DNA from: Chamaecyparis obtusa
Lineage: Eukaryota > Streptophyta > Pinopsida > Cupressales > Cupressaceae
Direction: 5' to 3'
Assembly: GCA_027943335.1 (NCBI GenBank)
Contig: BSBK01002088.1
Span: 372,001 to 436,000 of the forward strand
Length of the DNA stretch: 64,000 nt
Each line of letters begins with the position of its first letter. Within the stretch, counting starts at the first letter, position 1. Positions 1 through 11,198 of the stretch are shown piece by piece. The notes below the pieces were generated by a model. The model did no database searches. It saw only the letters and a program-made list of their open reading frames with translations, and was not told where the DNA came from. Made by a program: the position numbers and the translations under genes.

Positions 1-567
1 ATGTATCCTCCAAGATTGCTTTGTCTCTTGTAAGGACTATTTGTCAAGACATTATCCTGAAAGTAAATTCAAGTTTTTTCAAAACCAAGCCTAGGAATGC
101 TTGTCGTAGTCACTTCCTAGTTTGATCTAATCCAGTGTCCTGAGAACTATTTTTGTTTTTTATCCATGACCCAAACTGTGAAGCATTAGAAAGCTAAGTT
201 ACCCATTTCATGTGCATATCAAGAAAAGAAAGTTACAGAAAGAAAGCTCAAAGATCATTAGCATATTGTCATTGTAGCCCACGAAGAAGAAAAGTACCAA
301 ATCCGATTGGATAACATACAATACAATGCAAGTGTTAAACAATTTTCTTTTCAAATCCAAGTTGATCACCGCTTTGTCAAATTAGAGAGTGAAGATTAGT
401 TGGCATAACCTCCTCCCCTTTCAAAACTGTGAAAATTGTCACAACATCCCTCATCTTAGGTGATCCAATAAGTACATTTCCATCATCCCCTTTTAGGAAG
501 CATCATTTAGCATCATTATCCCAAGTCACTATCCTATATCCATATCATATCCAAGAAAAGAAAAGGG
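1..567 (+). other. G1 leader region before gag, no gene seen
   Basis: No reading frame of note and no domain is visible. By position this should be the untranslated leader between the primer site (outside the window) and gag. No copy of the 3' LTR sequence from 41289 onward is recognisable here, so the 5' LTR must lie further left. Confidence 0.5.
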
Positions 568-3560
568 ATGGATTCCAACCAGGCCACTACTTTAGCTGAT
601 CCAAATGATTCCATAGGTGAAATGGTGATGTATGACCCTCCGATGATGATAGTTCAGAATATATGGGAAGATCCTAGTGAGACACCTACTACTAACTCCA
701 TGGAGGCTTTCATGTGCCTCCTAGGACATGCACAAATGGTAAGCGCAATCATCACACAAAATTTTCTGGCTATATTGGAAAACTATGTGTAGGAGGGTAC
801 TCCCATCCCACCTTAGTTACGCTCTTTTGACCCCACAAACCCCTTCCACATTCCTGCCAACATTGATTCATTTTTCATCCGGAAAGTCCATGATCGAACC
901 ATGCAAGTATCCCATATAGCCTCACCTATCCCACATCTCCTACAACCCCATATGGTGATCCTCACAAGTACACCACTTTCCATCATGGGACCACCACCCC
1001 TTGCCTCTTCACAAATGGTTACTCAAGCGCTAGCATTCACCCAAGCCTCTACTCAAGCAATGCCGCCTCCTACTACATCAACACCTCTTTCGCAAGGAGT
1101 CTCATAAACCACCCCACCTATATCCACCCCATAACCTCATTCCATGCAAGTGCCTCTCACCTTTATGGCTAGCACATAGACCCAAAAAGCCACCTTTACA
1201 ATAGGAATGCCACATGTGCCATCCCACAATCCTCCACTAGCATAGTAAACTCCTATATTAGCCCCCACATTTGTGGCCAACTCTGCATCACAAATCCTAT
1301 CAGGATTCAATGCCTCTCGGAGCCTTGGCCAAGCACAAATAAACACCATGGGCATACCCACACATGGCCAACTTTACCAAAAGGCTCATCAGCAAAAAAC
1401 CTTCCCACAAGAAGCACCTCCACCTACATTTACCAACTATTTGTCTATTCCATCCACCACTCAGCAAACCAAACTTCCACAATCATAGCAACTTAGCGCT
1501 ACCCATCCTACTAACTCCCATATGCAACCACCTATAGTGCACACCCAAGCTACTATTCCCACTCTCAAAAATGTGGATATGCACCCATCTTATGTTGGTC
1601 AAGCTCATCACCAATCCAAACCACAACCATTCTACCAACCTCCCCAACAACAGCAATACTTCTCGACTCCACAAGCCAATCCCCTCATCTCGCAGTAGCA
1701 AGCCTTGTCGTAGCATGCACCACCTTGCACCAACAATATGTCACTCAACAAGCTAGCCAGAACCCCTTTCAAATGGCCTTTTCAACCAAGCAATCCTTAT
1801 TCCCTTGCTCACCATATCCTCCCTTTTCACCTATGCCATCCAACCTATTCTCACTGGGAGTACCCACTCTAGCACCTACCAAGTCAGAGTGGGAAGAAAT
1901 GAGAAATTCCATCAAAGAGCTTAAGATTGGTACTGAGACTAAGACATTCAAATTTGAGGAAGTTTGTCTGTATCCATTTGACAGATTGATCACAGTGATC
2001 CCCTTCCCTAAACATTTTGAAACACCAAAGTTTGACAAGTATCGAGGGAAGGGTGATCTAGTTAACCATGTCAAAGAGTTCTACATGGCTTGCCAAGAGG
2101 TGGCATTTAACGACATATTTCTCATGCAACTCTTCCCCAAGAGCTTGGGAGGGCCCACCCTTGAATGGCTCTACAAAATACCTTATGGGTTTGTTTCCAC
2201 ATTTCCAGAGCTTTTAGAAAAGTTTGTTTCTCAATATGCACACAACATCAAGAATGAGCTCACCCTATTGGACTTGTGCAATACAAAATAGATGGGATGT
2301 GAAACTTTGGATGATTACTTACAATGGTGGTAGAATCTCACCATGAGATTGTCATACCAACCACCATAAAAACATCTTGCCAAGATATTCATTGATAATC
2401 TGCACCCGAAGCTATCCCATTCTATGAAGATGAACTACATTTAGACCTACCAAGATATTAAAGGGAAAGACATGGATATTGAGCGAGCTCTTTTGGATGA
2501 TGGTAGCATCAAACACTATAAAGAAAGCTCTCAAGACAGACCAAACAATGACCATTCTCGATATTGGAACAAAAATAAGAATGTGGTCACTGATGGAGCC
2601 ACAGACACTAGGAATTTCCAAGTTGTGGTCATAGGTCCTAATCCTACTCCTCCAACATATCCACATTAAACACCCATGTATCAACAACCAACACCCGTAT
2701 ACCAACAATAAGTGCCTGCCTATCAACAACCACCCTGTCAACCTCCTACGAATCAAACCAATTCTATATCTGTTACCCAAGGATGAAATAAGCCCTATGT
2801 TCAGAATGACCCAAAGTACATCTTCACACCCCTTGGAGAACCCTTTGACACCATTTTTCACAAGATGGTGAGTGCCAACCTAGTTGTGTATCCGCAAACC
2901 CAGCCCTATGATGACTCAACACCCAAGCTAGCCAAGTACAAATAAAATGAATACTGTGAATACCATCATGTCAAGGGACACACTACCGCTAAGTGGATGA
3001 AGCTCAAGAGTTATGTCTAGGATCTTATAGATAAAAAGGAGATCACAGTCGATGCTCCTTCCCAAGCATCACCCAATGCCAACCTACAAATCTACCAAAA
3101 TGTATTTCCTAAACACAATGCCGGAAAGGCTCAAGTTAATGCTACCCCTCCCACTGGACAAGATAAGGGTAAACAAGGTTACCATGGTGATGGGAAAGAC
3201 TATACCACTACCTACATAAACTATGATAAATTTTTTGGTTGTATCTCCTAGGTTGAGCCTACTGTGAACGTGATCCATGTCAAATGTGCTGACAATCAAT
3301 GTGTTGTTACTACCCAAAGAGGCTAGATATCTATAGCTGGTGCCAATACTACCACCATCCCCAATGCATAACATAACCTCCTAGAACACCTTGGGAACAC
3401 ACCCGCACAAATATCCATCCTTGACCTCCTTCACACATTACCCCTTCATCAAGAGGTCCTCAAAAAAGCCCTTCAAGAGGCCCACATCCCTACAGACATC
3501 AATACCATCCAATTCAAGAACCTTATGGGACACATATCTACACCATCCACTCTCTCTTTT
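568..3560 (+). pseudogene. G1 gag (broken)
   Basis: Capsid protein precursor of the Gypsy element, which would assemble the cytoplasmic particle. The frame from 568 encodes a Pro/Gln/Thr-rich N-terminal part (stops near 790, 1107 and 1488). A frameshift near 1720-1900 leads to the retrotransposon gag core, open at 1725-2291, with FDKYRGKGD, FPKSLGGPTLEWLYKIP and FPELLEKFVSQY. Later stretches with Pro/Gln/Tyr repeats (2650-2760) and GHTTAKW-like residues near 2975 belong to the C-terminal part. Many stops are TAG or TAA where Gln or Trp is expected. Large low-complexity gag N-termini are usual in this group. The start at 568 is the first plausible ATG and is not certain. Confidence 0.7.
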
Positions 3561-3572
3561 TAGCCATCAGAC

Positions 3573-4214
3573 ATGCCATCCATTGAACTAGATCATATTC
3601 TCCCACTTGGCATTGCCATCATGATCAATGACTTTGCCATCAAATGGGTAATGATAGATAATGGTTCGGCCATCAATCTTTGTACATTAAAATTTATTCA
3701 GCAGATTGGCCTCACAGAAGTAGACATCTCCCATGAGGTGATCACCATCAAGGCCTATGATAATCTAGAGTGTACCTCTAAAGGTACCATTTTGTTGCCA
3801 ATCAAAATTGGTCCTATCACATAGGACACAGTGTGCCACATTATTGATCTTGACCTTACTTACAACATCCTCCTCGGTCATCCCTAGATCCACTCCATCC
3901 AAGCAGTCCCTTCCACCTATCATCAATGCATCAAATTACCTTACCAAGGCACCAAGATTACCATCCATGCAAATCCCCAACCTTTCGCATACTACCATGT
4001 GATCGAGGCCTCATTTCCCCACTCCACTCACTATCCTAAAATTGACATTGCCACATTTATCGCCAGCTCTTCCCGATCCAACTACAATCCAGAAACAACC
4101 CTCACCACCACCTTTTCCTCTATCAAGATCAACAACAAGGGCTACAAAGAATATATTCTCACCAATGCTTTTACAGTAGGGGCTCTTCCCCTAGATCCAC
4201 ACACACAAGGATGA
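3573..4214 (+). pseudogene. G1 aspartic protease
   Basis: Retroviral-type aspartic protease that would cut the Gag-Pol polyprotein. The open stretch 3573-3824 has a hydrophobic run ending VMIDNGSAINL, which is the DSGSA active-site loop with Ser changed to Asn; the catalytic Asp is kept. It is followed by a flap-like segment and by the usual downstream LLGHPWIH-type motif, here degraded and with a stop (about 3875-3895). The frame 3999-4214 continues with Tyr- and Thr-rich linker residues. It lies between gag and the PR-RT linker on the same strand. Confidence 0.7.
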
Positions 4215-4262
4215 CCCTCCCACCAAACCAAGGCTCCTCAGGAGGGTCCCAAAATAAAGACC

Positions 4263-5099
4263 ATGGGAACATCTTCTTTTGTTTCCAATGGAATCTTGAA
4301 TAGTCAAGAGTTGGCCCTAGATATCAACCAATGGCTGTATAAAGATCCTCCACCTCTAGATACTAAGGTCCTCAGATACTTTAAGGATAAATATCCCATA
4401 CCGCACAAATGGGCAACTAAACAATGGGACTATCAAGGAGGAGGTCTAGGACCTAATGAGATTGGAATGAAAGACCCTATGGAAGCCTGTAAAAATTTAG
4501 AGACTCAAGGCCTCAGCTTTGATCCCCCTTGCCTACACATACGAGGACCCGATGCCATGACTGGGGGCACCAATTCACCCAACGTAACCCTTTTGAGAAT
4601 ACAAGATGAACTTGTGGAAGTTGAAAACATTTTGGAAGAGGAAGACAAATGGTCCTATGATGATATCTTTGATGATGAAACCTTCTTGGGAAATTCTATC
4701 CTTTTCCAACTTGCCATCAACCTCATTGACCTCCCCCTCATTCATCCCAACCTCATAGACTGGGACCAACCAAGTGTAGTACATATTGATGAGTTTCAAA
4801 GTGATGAAGCACTCCTAAGATTCATTAGCACCATCGATCAGCAATCAGAATGGGGGCAAGAATCGAGCGAAGTATATCAGCTCAACCCAAAGGGATACTT
4901 TGGGGAAGAGGAAGTCTCTAGCCACAAAAATAAAAACAAAAAAGAAAATAAAGAGTCCTCATGTGAAAACCCCTCTGGGGCACATCCTAATTCAAAAATA
5001 GTAAAAATAAAGGGTGTATTTGACAGTGAAAACCTCTTTGAGGCACTAGAGGATGGAGACTTGCCTCTTCCTCTTATCCAGGATTACCGATTAGAATAA
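4263..5099 (+). pseudogene. G1 linker region between protease and RT (278 codons still open)
   Basis: This is the longest uninterrupted frame of G1. It reads WLYKDPPPLDTKVLRYFKD and other segments that resemble the protease-RT spacer of large plant Gypsy elements, then an acidic stretch (LVEVENILEEEDKW) and a Lys/Glu-rich patch near 4920-4960. I see no catalytic motif. It is probably polyprotein spacer rather than an independent gene, since the RT N-terminus follows directly after a TAA at 5097-5099. Confidence 0.55.
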
Positions 5100-6000
5100 T
5101 CATTTGTAGTCATTGAAGAGACCAAGCTGATCAATCTAGGAACAGAGGAAATCGCTCAGATCACATACATCACAGTAGCTCTAAGTGAAGCAAAAGAGAC
5201 AGTCCTAGAGGCTCTCCTTCAGGAATCAATAGGAAACTTTGCATGGTCATATGCCCATATGCCTGGACTCGATCCTGATCTTGTTTTTCATCATCTGGTA
5301 GTAAATCCTGATGCCAAGCTAGTCAAGAAAAAGTTAAGGAGAATGCATCCAAAAGTGGCCTTGTTGGTTAAAGAAGAGCTTGAGAAGATCCTTCAAGCTA
5401 AGATCATTAGAGCCATTGATTATTCAAACTAGATCTCTAACATGGTGCCTATCGTCAAACCCTTAGGTGACATAAGAATTTGCACCGACTTTGAAGATCT
5501 CAACAAGGCATGTCTGAAAGATGATTTTCCACTGCCCAACATAGACATGATCATAGACCTCACTGTAGGGTATGAGATGTTGTCACTCATGGATGGCTTC
5601 TTAGGTTATAATCAGATTAGAATCGCAAAAGCAGACCAACACAAAATTGCCTTCACCACATCATGGGGCATGTTTTGCTATAACATGATTCCATGCGGGC
5701 TAAAAAATGTGGGAACTACCTATCAAAGAGTGATGACCACAATTTTTCATGACATGATTCATAAGATCCTCGAGGACTATGTTGATGACATTCTAGCAAA
5801 ATCTAGAACACGCTACGAACACCTTTATGTCCTCGAAGATGTGTTTGATCGCTTGGACAAGTATGGTTTGAAATTGAATCCAAAGAAATGTGTATTTGGT
5901 GTGACATCTTGAAAACTTATGGGGTTCATTGTGTCCCAACATGGCATAGAGATTGATCCCAAAAAGGTGAAGGCCATCATGGAAATGCCTCCTCCCTGAA
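5100..6000 (+). pseudogene. G1 reverse transcriptase
   Basis: RNA-dependent DNA polymerase that would copy the element RNA. The N-terminal part (5100-5430) shows FAWSYAHMPGLDPDL and VKEELEKILQAKIIRAI, typical just before the palm. The open stretch 5442-5912 has VKPLGDIRICTDFEDLN, LSLMDGFLGYNQI and the catalytic box YVDD (about 5779-5790). It continues through a stop into LMGFIVSQHGIEIDPKKVKAI. Key catalytic Asp residues are present, but stops near 5431 and 5910 make the frame non-functional. Confidence 0.9.
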
Positions 6001-6650
6001 TGCTCAAATAGTTAAGAAGCTTACAAGGAAAGTTATAGTCAGTTCGATGATTCATCTCCCAACTTGCAGATAAGTGCTAGACATTCACACATCTTTTATG
6101 GAAGGATACCTCCTTCAAGTGGGATCCCATCTGTCAGCATAGCTTCAAAAAACTCAAGGAATATCTAGCGAATGCACCTATTCTTGTTCCACCAATGCCA
6201 AGAAGGCCCCTCATTTTGTACATATCTGCAACTACTACAGCACTGGGGGCACTCTTAGAATAGCTCAATGATGATGGAAAAGAGTGGGTAGTTTATTATA
6301 TTAGTCATACACTAGTTGGCTATGAGCTAAACTATTCTCCAATGGAAAAAGCCTGCTTGGCAGTGGTTTTCACCACTCAGAAACTTCACCACTATATGCT
6401 TAGTCACATAGTAAATTTAATCTCCAAGGTTGACCCACTCAAATACTTGCTATCAAAGGCCACACTTACAGGGCGAATGGCAAAATGGGTTATGCTTCTT
6501 AGTGAATTTGACATCCAATATGTTGATCGAAAAGCCATCAAGGGACAAGTTATTGTTGATCAGCTTGTAGAAGCTCCCTTAGTCGACACATACCCTCTCA
6601 AAATGGAGTTCCCTAATGAGCATCTTTGTATGATCGAAGAACAACCCTAG
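6001..6650 (+). pseudogene. G1 RNase H (standard Gypsy domain)
   Basis: RNase H that would degrade the RNA strand of the hybrid. The region carries the connection (SFKKLKEYLANAPILVPP), then LILYISATTTALGALL, YYISHTLVGYELNYSPMEK and LAVVFTTQKLHHYML in the open stretch from 6342. The end ADWVxLLSEFDIQYV-like segment (6480-6520) is the usual RNase H C-terminus. Stops occur in the 5' half (near 6009 and 6260). Confidence 0.85.
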
Positions 6651-7130
6651 TGGAAATTATATTTTGACAGCTCATAAACATCACACGGATCAGGGGCAGG
6701 CATACTATTTGTGACCCCTTAAGGAGACTACATCCCAAAATCCTTCAAGCTAGGATTTATGTGTACAAACAACATCTCAAAATATGAAGCCCTTGTGGTA
6801 GGTCTTAAAACTACCATTCACTAGAATATCATGAAACTAAAAGTCTTCAGAGATTCATAATTGGTCATCAAGCAAGTCCTTGACAAATATAAAAAAAAGG
6901 ACAACAAGCTATTACCCTATAAAGAACTTGTAGATAAACTCAAAGAACATTTTGTTAGCATACAGTTCACACAAGTACCAAGACTTCAGAATAAGGCAAA
7001 AAACACTATGGCCACCATTGGCTCACTATTGGAAATCCCCCGTGACATTGCACAATATGAGTTTTTAGTTGAGCAGCTACACACATACGCTTATGAGAAT
7101 GCTAACACTAATATGGTATGCATCTTGGTT
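6651..7130 (+). pseudogene. G1 second (archaeal-type) RNase H, after the standard one
   Basis: A second RNase H fold follows directly: WKLYFDSS (first catalytic Asp), GSGAGILFVTP, NISKYEALVVGL (Glu), KVFRDS.LVIKQV (Asp), then KNTMATIGSLL at the end, where the fourth acidic residue (normally AD) is not kept. Four stops interrupt it (6647, 6676, 6720 and 6860 area). The placement RT-RH-aRH-INT is the arrangement known for Tat-clade elements and contrasts with G2 in this window. Confidence 0.8.
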
Positions 7131-7199
7131 GGTCCCCAATCCCCATGGTACCATGATAGTCACACTTATCTAAAGAATGGTATCATATCTCCCCATCTC

Positions 7200-8372
7200 A
7201 CAAACACCCAATGCTAGAACCTTATTCTTAGAGCATCCCGCTACACTCTTGTAGCTAACACCCTATATTGTTGTGGGTATCATAACATCTTCTCTCAATG
7301 TCTAGACTCGAATGAGGCCACTGTGGCTTTATAAGAGGTTCACGCTAGTATTTGCGGTTCTCACACGAGCAGTATCATCCTTGCAAAGTAGCTTCTTAGA
7401 GTTGGGTATTATTGGCCGACCATGGAACATGATGCTTGTGAGTTCATGAAGAAGTGCCTACAGTGCCACTAGCATGCCAATTTGATCCATGCACCCGCGT
7501 AGGACTTATAGCCCATTGCACTTCCATGGCCTTTCTCATGTTGGGGTTTTGGCCTTTTTGGCATGATCCACCCTCATTCTTCTAATGAACATAAGTATAT
7601 CATTACAACCACTGAGTACTTTACAAAGTGGGTAGAAGCAATTCTGCTCAATTTAAATACTATTGTCCAGATCTCCAAATTCATCCTCTACCATATCATT
7701 TGTCATTTTGGCATTCCCTCCACCATCTTCACAAATCACAGCTCTCCATTTGAAAACCAACATGTTACAGAGCTCTATGACCAATTCCACATCCATTAAT
7801 GCTTTTCTAGCCCATACTTTCCACAAGGGAATGACCAAGCTGAGGCAACTAACAAACCTATCCTCAAAATCCTACAGAAAGTTATCAATGATTCTAGTCA
7901 TGACTAGCATTTGCAAATCAATCCTGCCCTCTAGGCCTTTTGCACCTTATTCTACACTCCCACAAGCACCACACCATACTCCTTGGTATATGGTGTTGAA
8001 GTTGTTCTGCTAATCAAGGTTGAAATCCCTTCACTTTGTGTGTCCATGAAAAACTACATCACATATGAAGACTACCACGTGGCACGCCTAACACAGCTGG
8101 ACTTGCTAGATGAAAAGAGGCAATGAGCCTATGATCATCTAATCAAGGACCAAAATTTTCTCAAAAGGAGCTTCAATAAAAAGGTGCACCCTCGACAGTT
8201 CCAAGTGGGAGACCTTGTCTTGAAAGAAAACTAGAAAGTGCAAGCAAACCATGAAAAGAAAAGGAAGTTTGAGCCCACCTGGTTAGGTCCCTACATGGTG
8301 ATAGCTTGCTTTGGTTCTGGAGCTTATCAGTTGTCTACACCTGAGGGGGAGCCTCTTAATGATCCTATTAAT
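7200..8372 (+). pseudogene. G1 integrase (both core Asp residues lost), cut by C1
   Basis: DDE integrase of the element. The zinc-binding HHCC part is visible (EVHASICGSHTSS, then KKCLQCH). The core has YIITTTEYFTKWVEA, FGIPSTIF and QAEATNKPILKIL. The first catalytic Asp (WGxD) reads Gly at about 7545 and the second (SDN) reads Asn at about 7733, so only the Glu is kept. The C-terminal part has RQFQVGDLVLKEN and WLGPYMVIACFGSGAYQL. The frame is cut at 8372 by element C1 inside the final tail and resumes at 35500. Confidence 0.85.
8367..8372. repeat. Target site duplication of C1, left copy
   Basis: ATTAAT directly before the C1 LTR matches ATTAAT at 35500-35505 directly after the other LTR. 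Confidence 0.85.
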
Positions 8373-9498
8373 TGTTGGCATTAAGTATGATTGTCATTAG
8401 TGACAACACTTATTCAGACTCTACGTGCTTATCGAGCAGAACAGTACTTACCGAGTAGAACAATGTTTACCGAGTAGAATAGTGTTTACCAAGAAGAATA
8501 GTGCTTACTGAGTAGAACAGTGCTTACCGAGTAGAATAGTGTCTACCAAGTGATGAGATGAGTAGCATTTACTGAGTGCCAGCACCGCAAATAGGGAATT
8601 CAGTCTCTACTGAGTGACACTATATCTACCGAGTCTCTAGTATATACCGTGTTTGAAACTACAACCGAGTGGTTAGTATGGACCGTGCCTCCACTTCTAC
8701 CGAGTGCATGATGATGCCAAGTAATGTAGTAGATGTCGAGTATCAGAAAGTCACCGAGTTAGTTTACAGTAACCAAGTCACTATATTTGGGCCAACTTAG
8801 TAATATTTGTGTTAGCTTGTTTAAGAGCCGACTTTGTAATTATTTTGTAATTGTTTTGGATTGATATATAAACAATGTTTTATATCATATCCAAGGTGTG
8901 AAATAGTGAAGTATAAAGAGGAGAGAAAGGTAGAGATAAGTGAATTACAAAGGGCTACAACAGTATAAGAAGCAACAAAGATCTATGCATCACAAAAGGT
9001 GATTAGTACATCAGAGAATCTCAATCAGCAAGTACAGTTGCAAGTAAGAGATCTACTGTTTCATCCTAACAGGTGAATCAGCTTAAAATCCTTTAACTAG
9101 GTAGACTTAACAGTCTTTGTAAAATATCTTAACCGAGTGCATACTTTATTGTATGTTTGTAAATCCTCTAATAAGGTGGACCTAGTAGTCCTTATTGCTC
9201 CTAATAGGGCAGATCATCAGAAGTGATCATTGTAAGCCTTAACTGGCAAACTTTATACTACATTATTGAAGTTTTGTGGGTATCATCCCCCCCCAGTTTT
9301 ACTTCCTACTTGGAAGGTTTTTGGGTCACCAAATCTCTATGTTCAAAGTGTTATGAATGTTTTATTCTTTTTGTTACTCATGCATGTAGTCAGATTATCA
9401 ATCTAATATTATTAAGGTCTGAATTTGTTAAAAGTTTTGAAGTTACTGATTCACCCCTCCCCTCTCAGTAACCTGGATAGTCTTGAATATTTCCAACA
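8373..9498 (+). repeat. C1 5' LTR
   Basis: Aligns along its length with 34362-35499. It contains a 19-bp tandem array near its start and further scattered ACCGAGT motifs to about 8770. The U5 portion carries ACTGATTCACCCC and CCCCTCTCAGTAACC just before the end. The terminal inverted bases are TGTTGG and CCAACA. Confidence 0.95.
8423..8555 (+). repeat. 19-bp tandem repeat in C1 5' LTR (about 7 units)
   Basis: Units of the form AGTGCTTACCGAGTAGAAT repeat with a 19-bp period from 8423. Core ACCGAGT varies by transitions to ATCGAGC, ACCAAGA or ACTGAGT. Position in U3 makes a role as protein-binding subrepeats possible, but that is inference. Confidence 0.85.
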
Positions 9499-9512
9499 AT
9501 TAGTATCAGAGC
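9499..9512 (+). promoter_or_regulatory. C1 primer binding site, tRNA-Met type
   Basis: ATTAGTATCAGAGC follows the LTR end directly. The plant initiator tRNA-Met site is TGGTATCAGAGC; one G to A change explains the difference. Confidence 0.8.
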
Positions 9513-9562
9513 TTCATGGTTCTCAGAATAAAGTTTGATAGCTTGAGAAAAGATTCAAGACA

Positions 9563-10767
9563 ATGGAGATATTCAAACTTAACAAAGTAATTGAGAATGA
9601 AAAGCTAGATCTAGAAATGGCCACAACTCAACTCAAAGAAGCAAGAGAGCATCTTTCCCTTTCCCTAAAAAGAAGGAAGGAACTTGCAAATCAGATTAAT
9701 GACCACCAGTATGTTGAAGAAAATATTGAATAATTTTTCCCTTCAAGTAGCTCAGATGAAGCAAACAATGCAATCAAATAACTTCTAGAAAAGAGTGGAT
9801 CTCTGCAAGAAGAAGTAAGAAAATTGAAAAGAGAACAGGAAATTTAGTCAATAAGATTCTATGAAATCTTCAACAAAGAAACAAGATGAAAGATGAAATA
9901 GATGGAAAGAAAAATGAAATCCAGAATCAAACCCTTCAGCTAGAAACCCTTATTGATCAAATATCCAATGCAAATGAAGAAATCTTGACTCTGAGATCAG
10001 AAAATGAAAATATAAGAGAGGAGCTGAGATCTGAAAAGAAAATTAATTTAAGATTGATGAGTGACCTAGATGCTAAAAGGCAAATCAATGAGAGAATGTT
10101 GAAATCTCAAGAAGATATGAATCAGGTGTATGAACGAAACCTTCATAGGCAAAAACGAAAAGCAAGACTTGGATACAAAGAGGAAGGTGAATCCTTCAAA
10201 CAAGGTACTCAAAAGAATCAGAAACCTACTTTTAATCACTATGGAAAAATTGGTCATACTTCAAAAAAATGTTGGAGCAATGGAAAAGAAAAATTCAATG
10301 GAAAATGTTACAATTGCAATCAGCATGGTCATAAAGAAAATGAATGCAAGGAGAAACCAAGATTTAAAGGAAAATGTCACAAATGTAGCAAACAAGGTCA
10401 TAAGGCATCAGAATGTAAAACTAAAACACCCAATCCAGTAGAAAAAATTATTAAAACAATGTTTGGTTGGGATTACAACACTTGGTGTAGATGTCATTAC
10501 TATGGAGAATATGGACACATTGGCATGAATTGTGTAAGGCATCACTTGAGAAAAAGGGATTCTACCATAAGATGTTATAATTGCACTAAGCTTGGTCACA
10601 TAGCTAAAAACTACATGAAATTAGGCAAAGTTGAAGATGAAAAGAAAGAAAAAGCAAATAGCATTAGGAAGCACATGAGACAACAGTGGATTCCTAAACC
10701 TACCGAGAAAACCAGTCCAAGTAATGAAGTCACTCATGAAGGGAGTGGCTCTATGAACTCTAACTAA
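9563..10767 (+). pseudogene. C1 gag-like ORF: coiled coil plus five zinc knuckles
   Basis: From ATG 9563 the frame is heptad-like (KLNKVIENEKLDLEMATTQL), with stops near 9731, 9778 and 9846 and a frame change near 9885. The frame 9886-10767 (293 codons) continues the coiled coil for about 85 residues, then a basic stretch, then five CCHC-type knuckles between about 10234 and 10616. Knuckles two (CYNCNQHGHKENEC) and three (CHKCSKQGHKASEC) are intact; the first lacks both leading Cys, the fourth has Cys to Tyr, the fifth lacks the last Cys. Zinc knuckles bind RNA in gag. The usual Copia gag core upstream of the knuckles is not recognisable. Confidence 0.75.
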
Positions 10768-11198
10768 GTCTCCAAGAAAGCACTGGAACTGTATCTTCAT
10801 AAAAATATTCCAAAACAATTCCTGAACTGAAAGGAAGAAAGATTCAAATCAATATGCAAGATACATCAGGATCACAAGAAGGTCGGTATCAGTTACCACC
10901 GAGCAAGGTCAAGAGTAACCTAATTTCATTTGGTTAGCGAGTAAGGTCGGAGAAGTATGAATTTGTATGTTCTCTGAGTTGCAAAATCTTCACCGAGCAT
11001 TTAATGCATAGTGGATGATAGTCTATCGAATTCAATACCCTAATTCCTATGGAGCATTAATGACAAAGTTTTAACAAAAAGCATGAAATCAAGTTCATTC
11101 TTCACCATGAATATCAGCATATTGAGTAGAGAAATTTCTAGTGCGATCAAGTGATTCAAAGCAAAATTTTCAAGCAGAAATTTTTCTACTGAGCTACC
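10768..11198 (+). other. C1 spacer between gag and ORF2, no gene seen
   Basis: No domain. A few ACCGAG/ACCGAGC motifs like those in the LTR occur (about 10898, 10990). The pol genes of a complete Copia element would be expected here and are missing. Confidence 0.6.
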
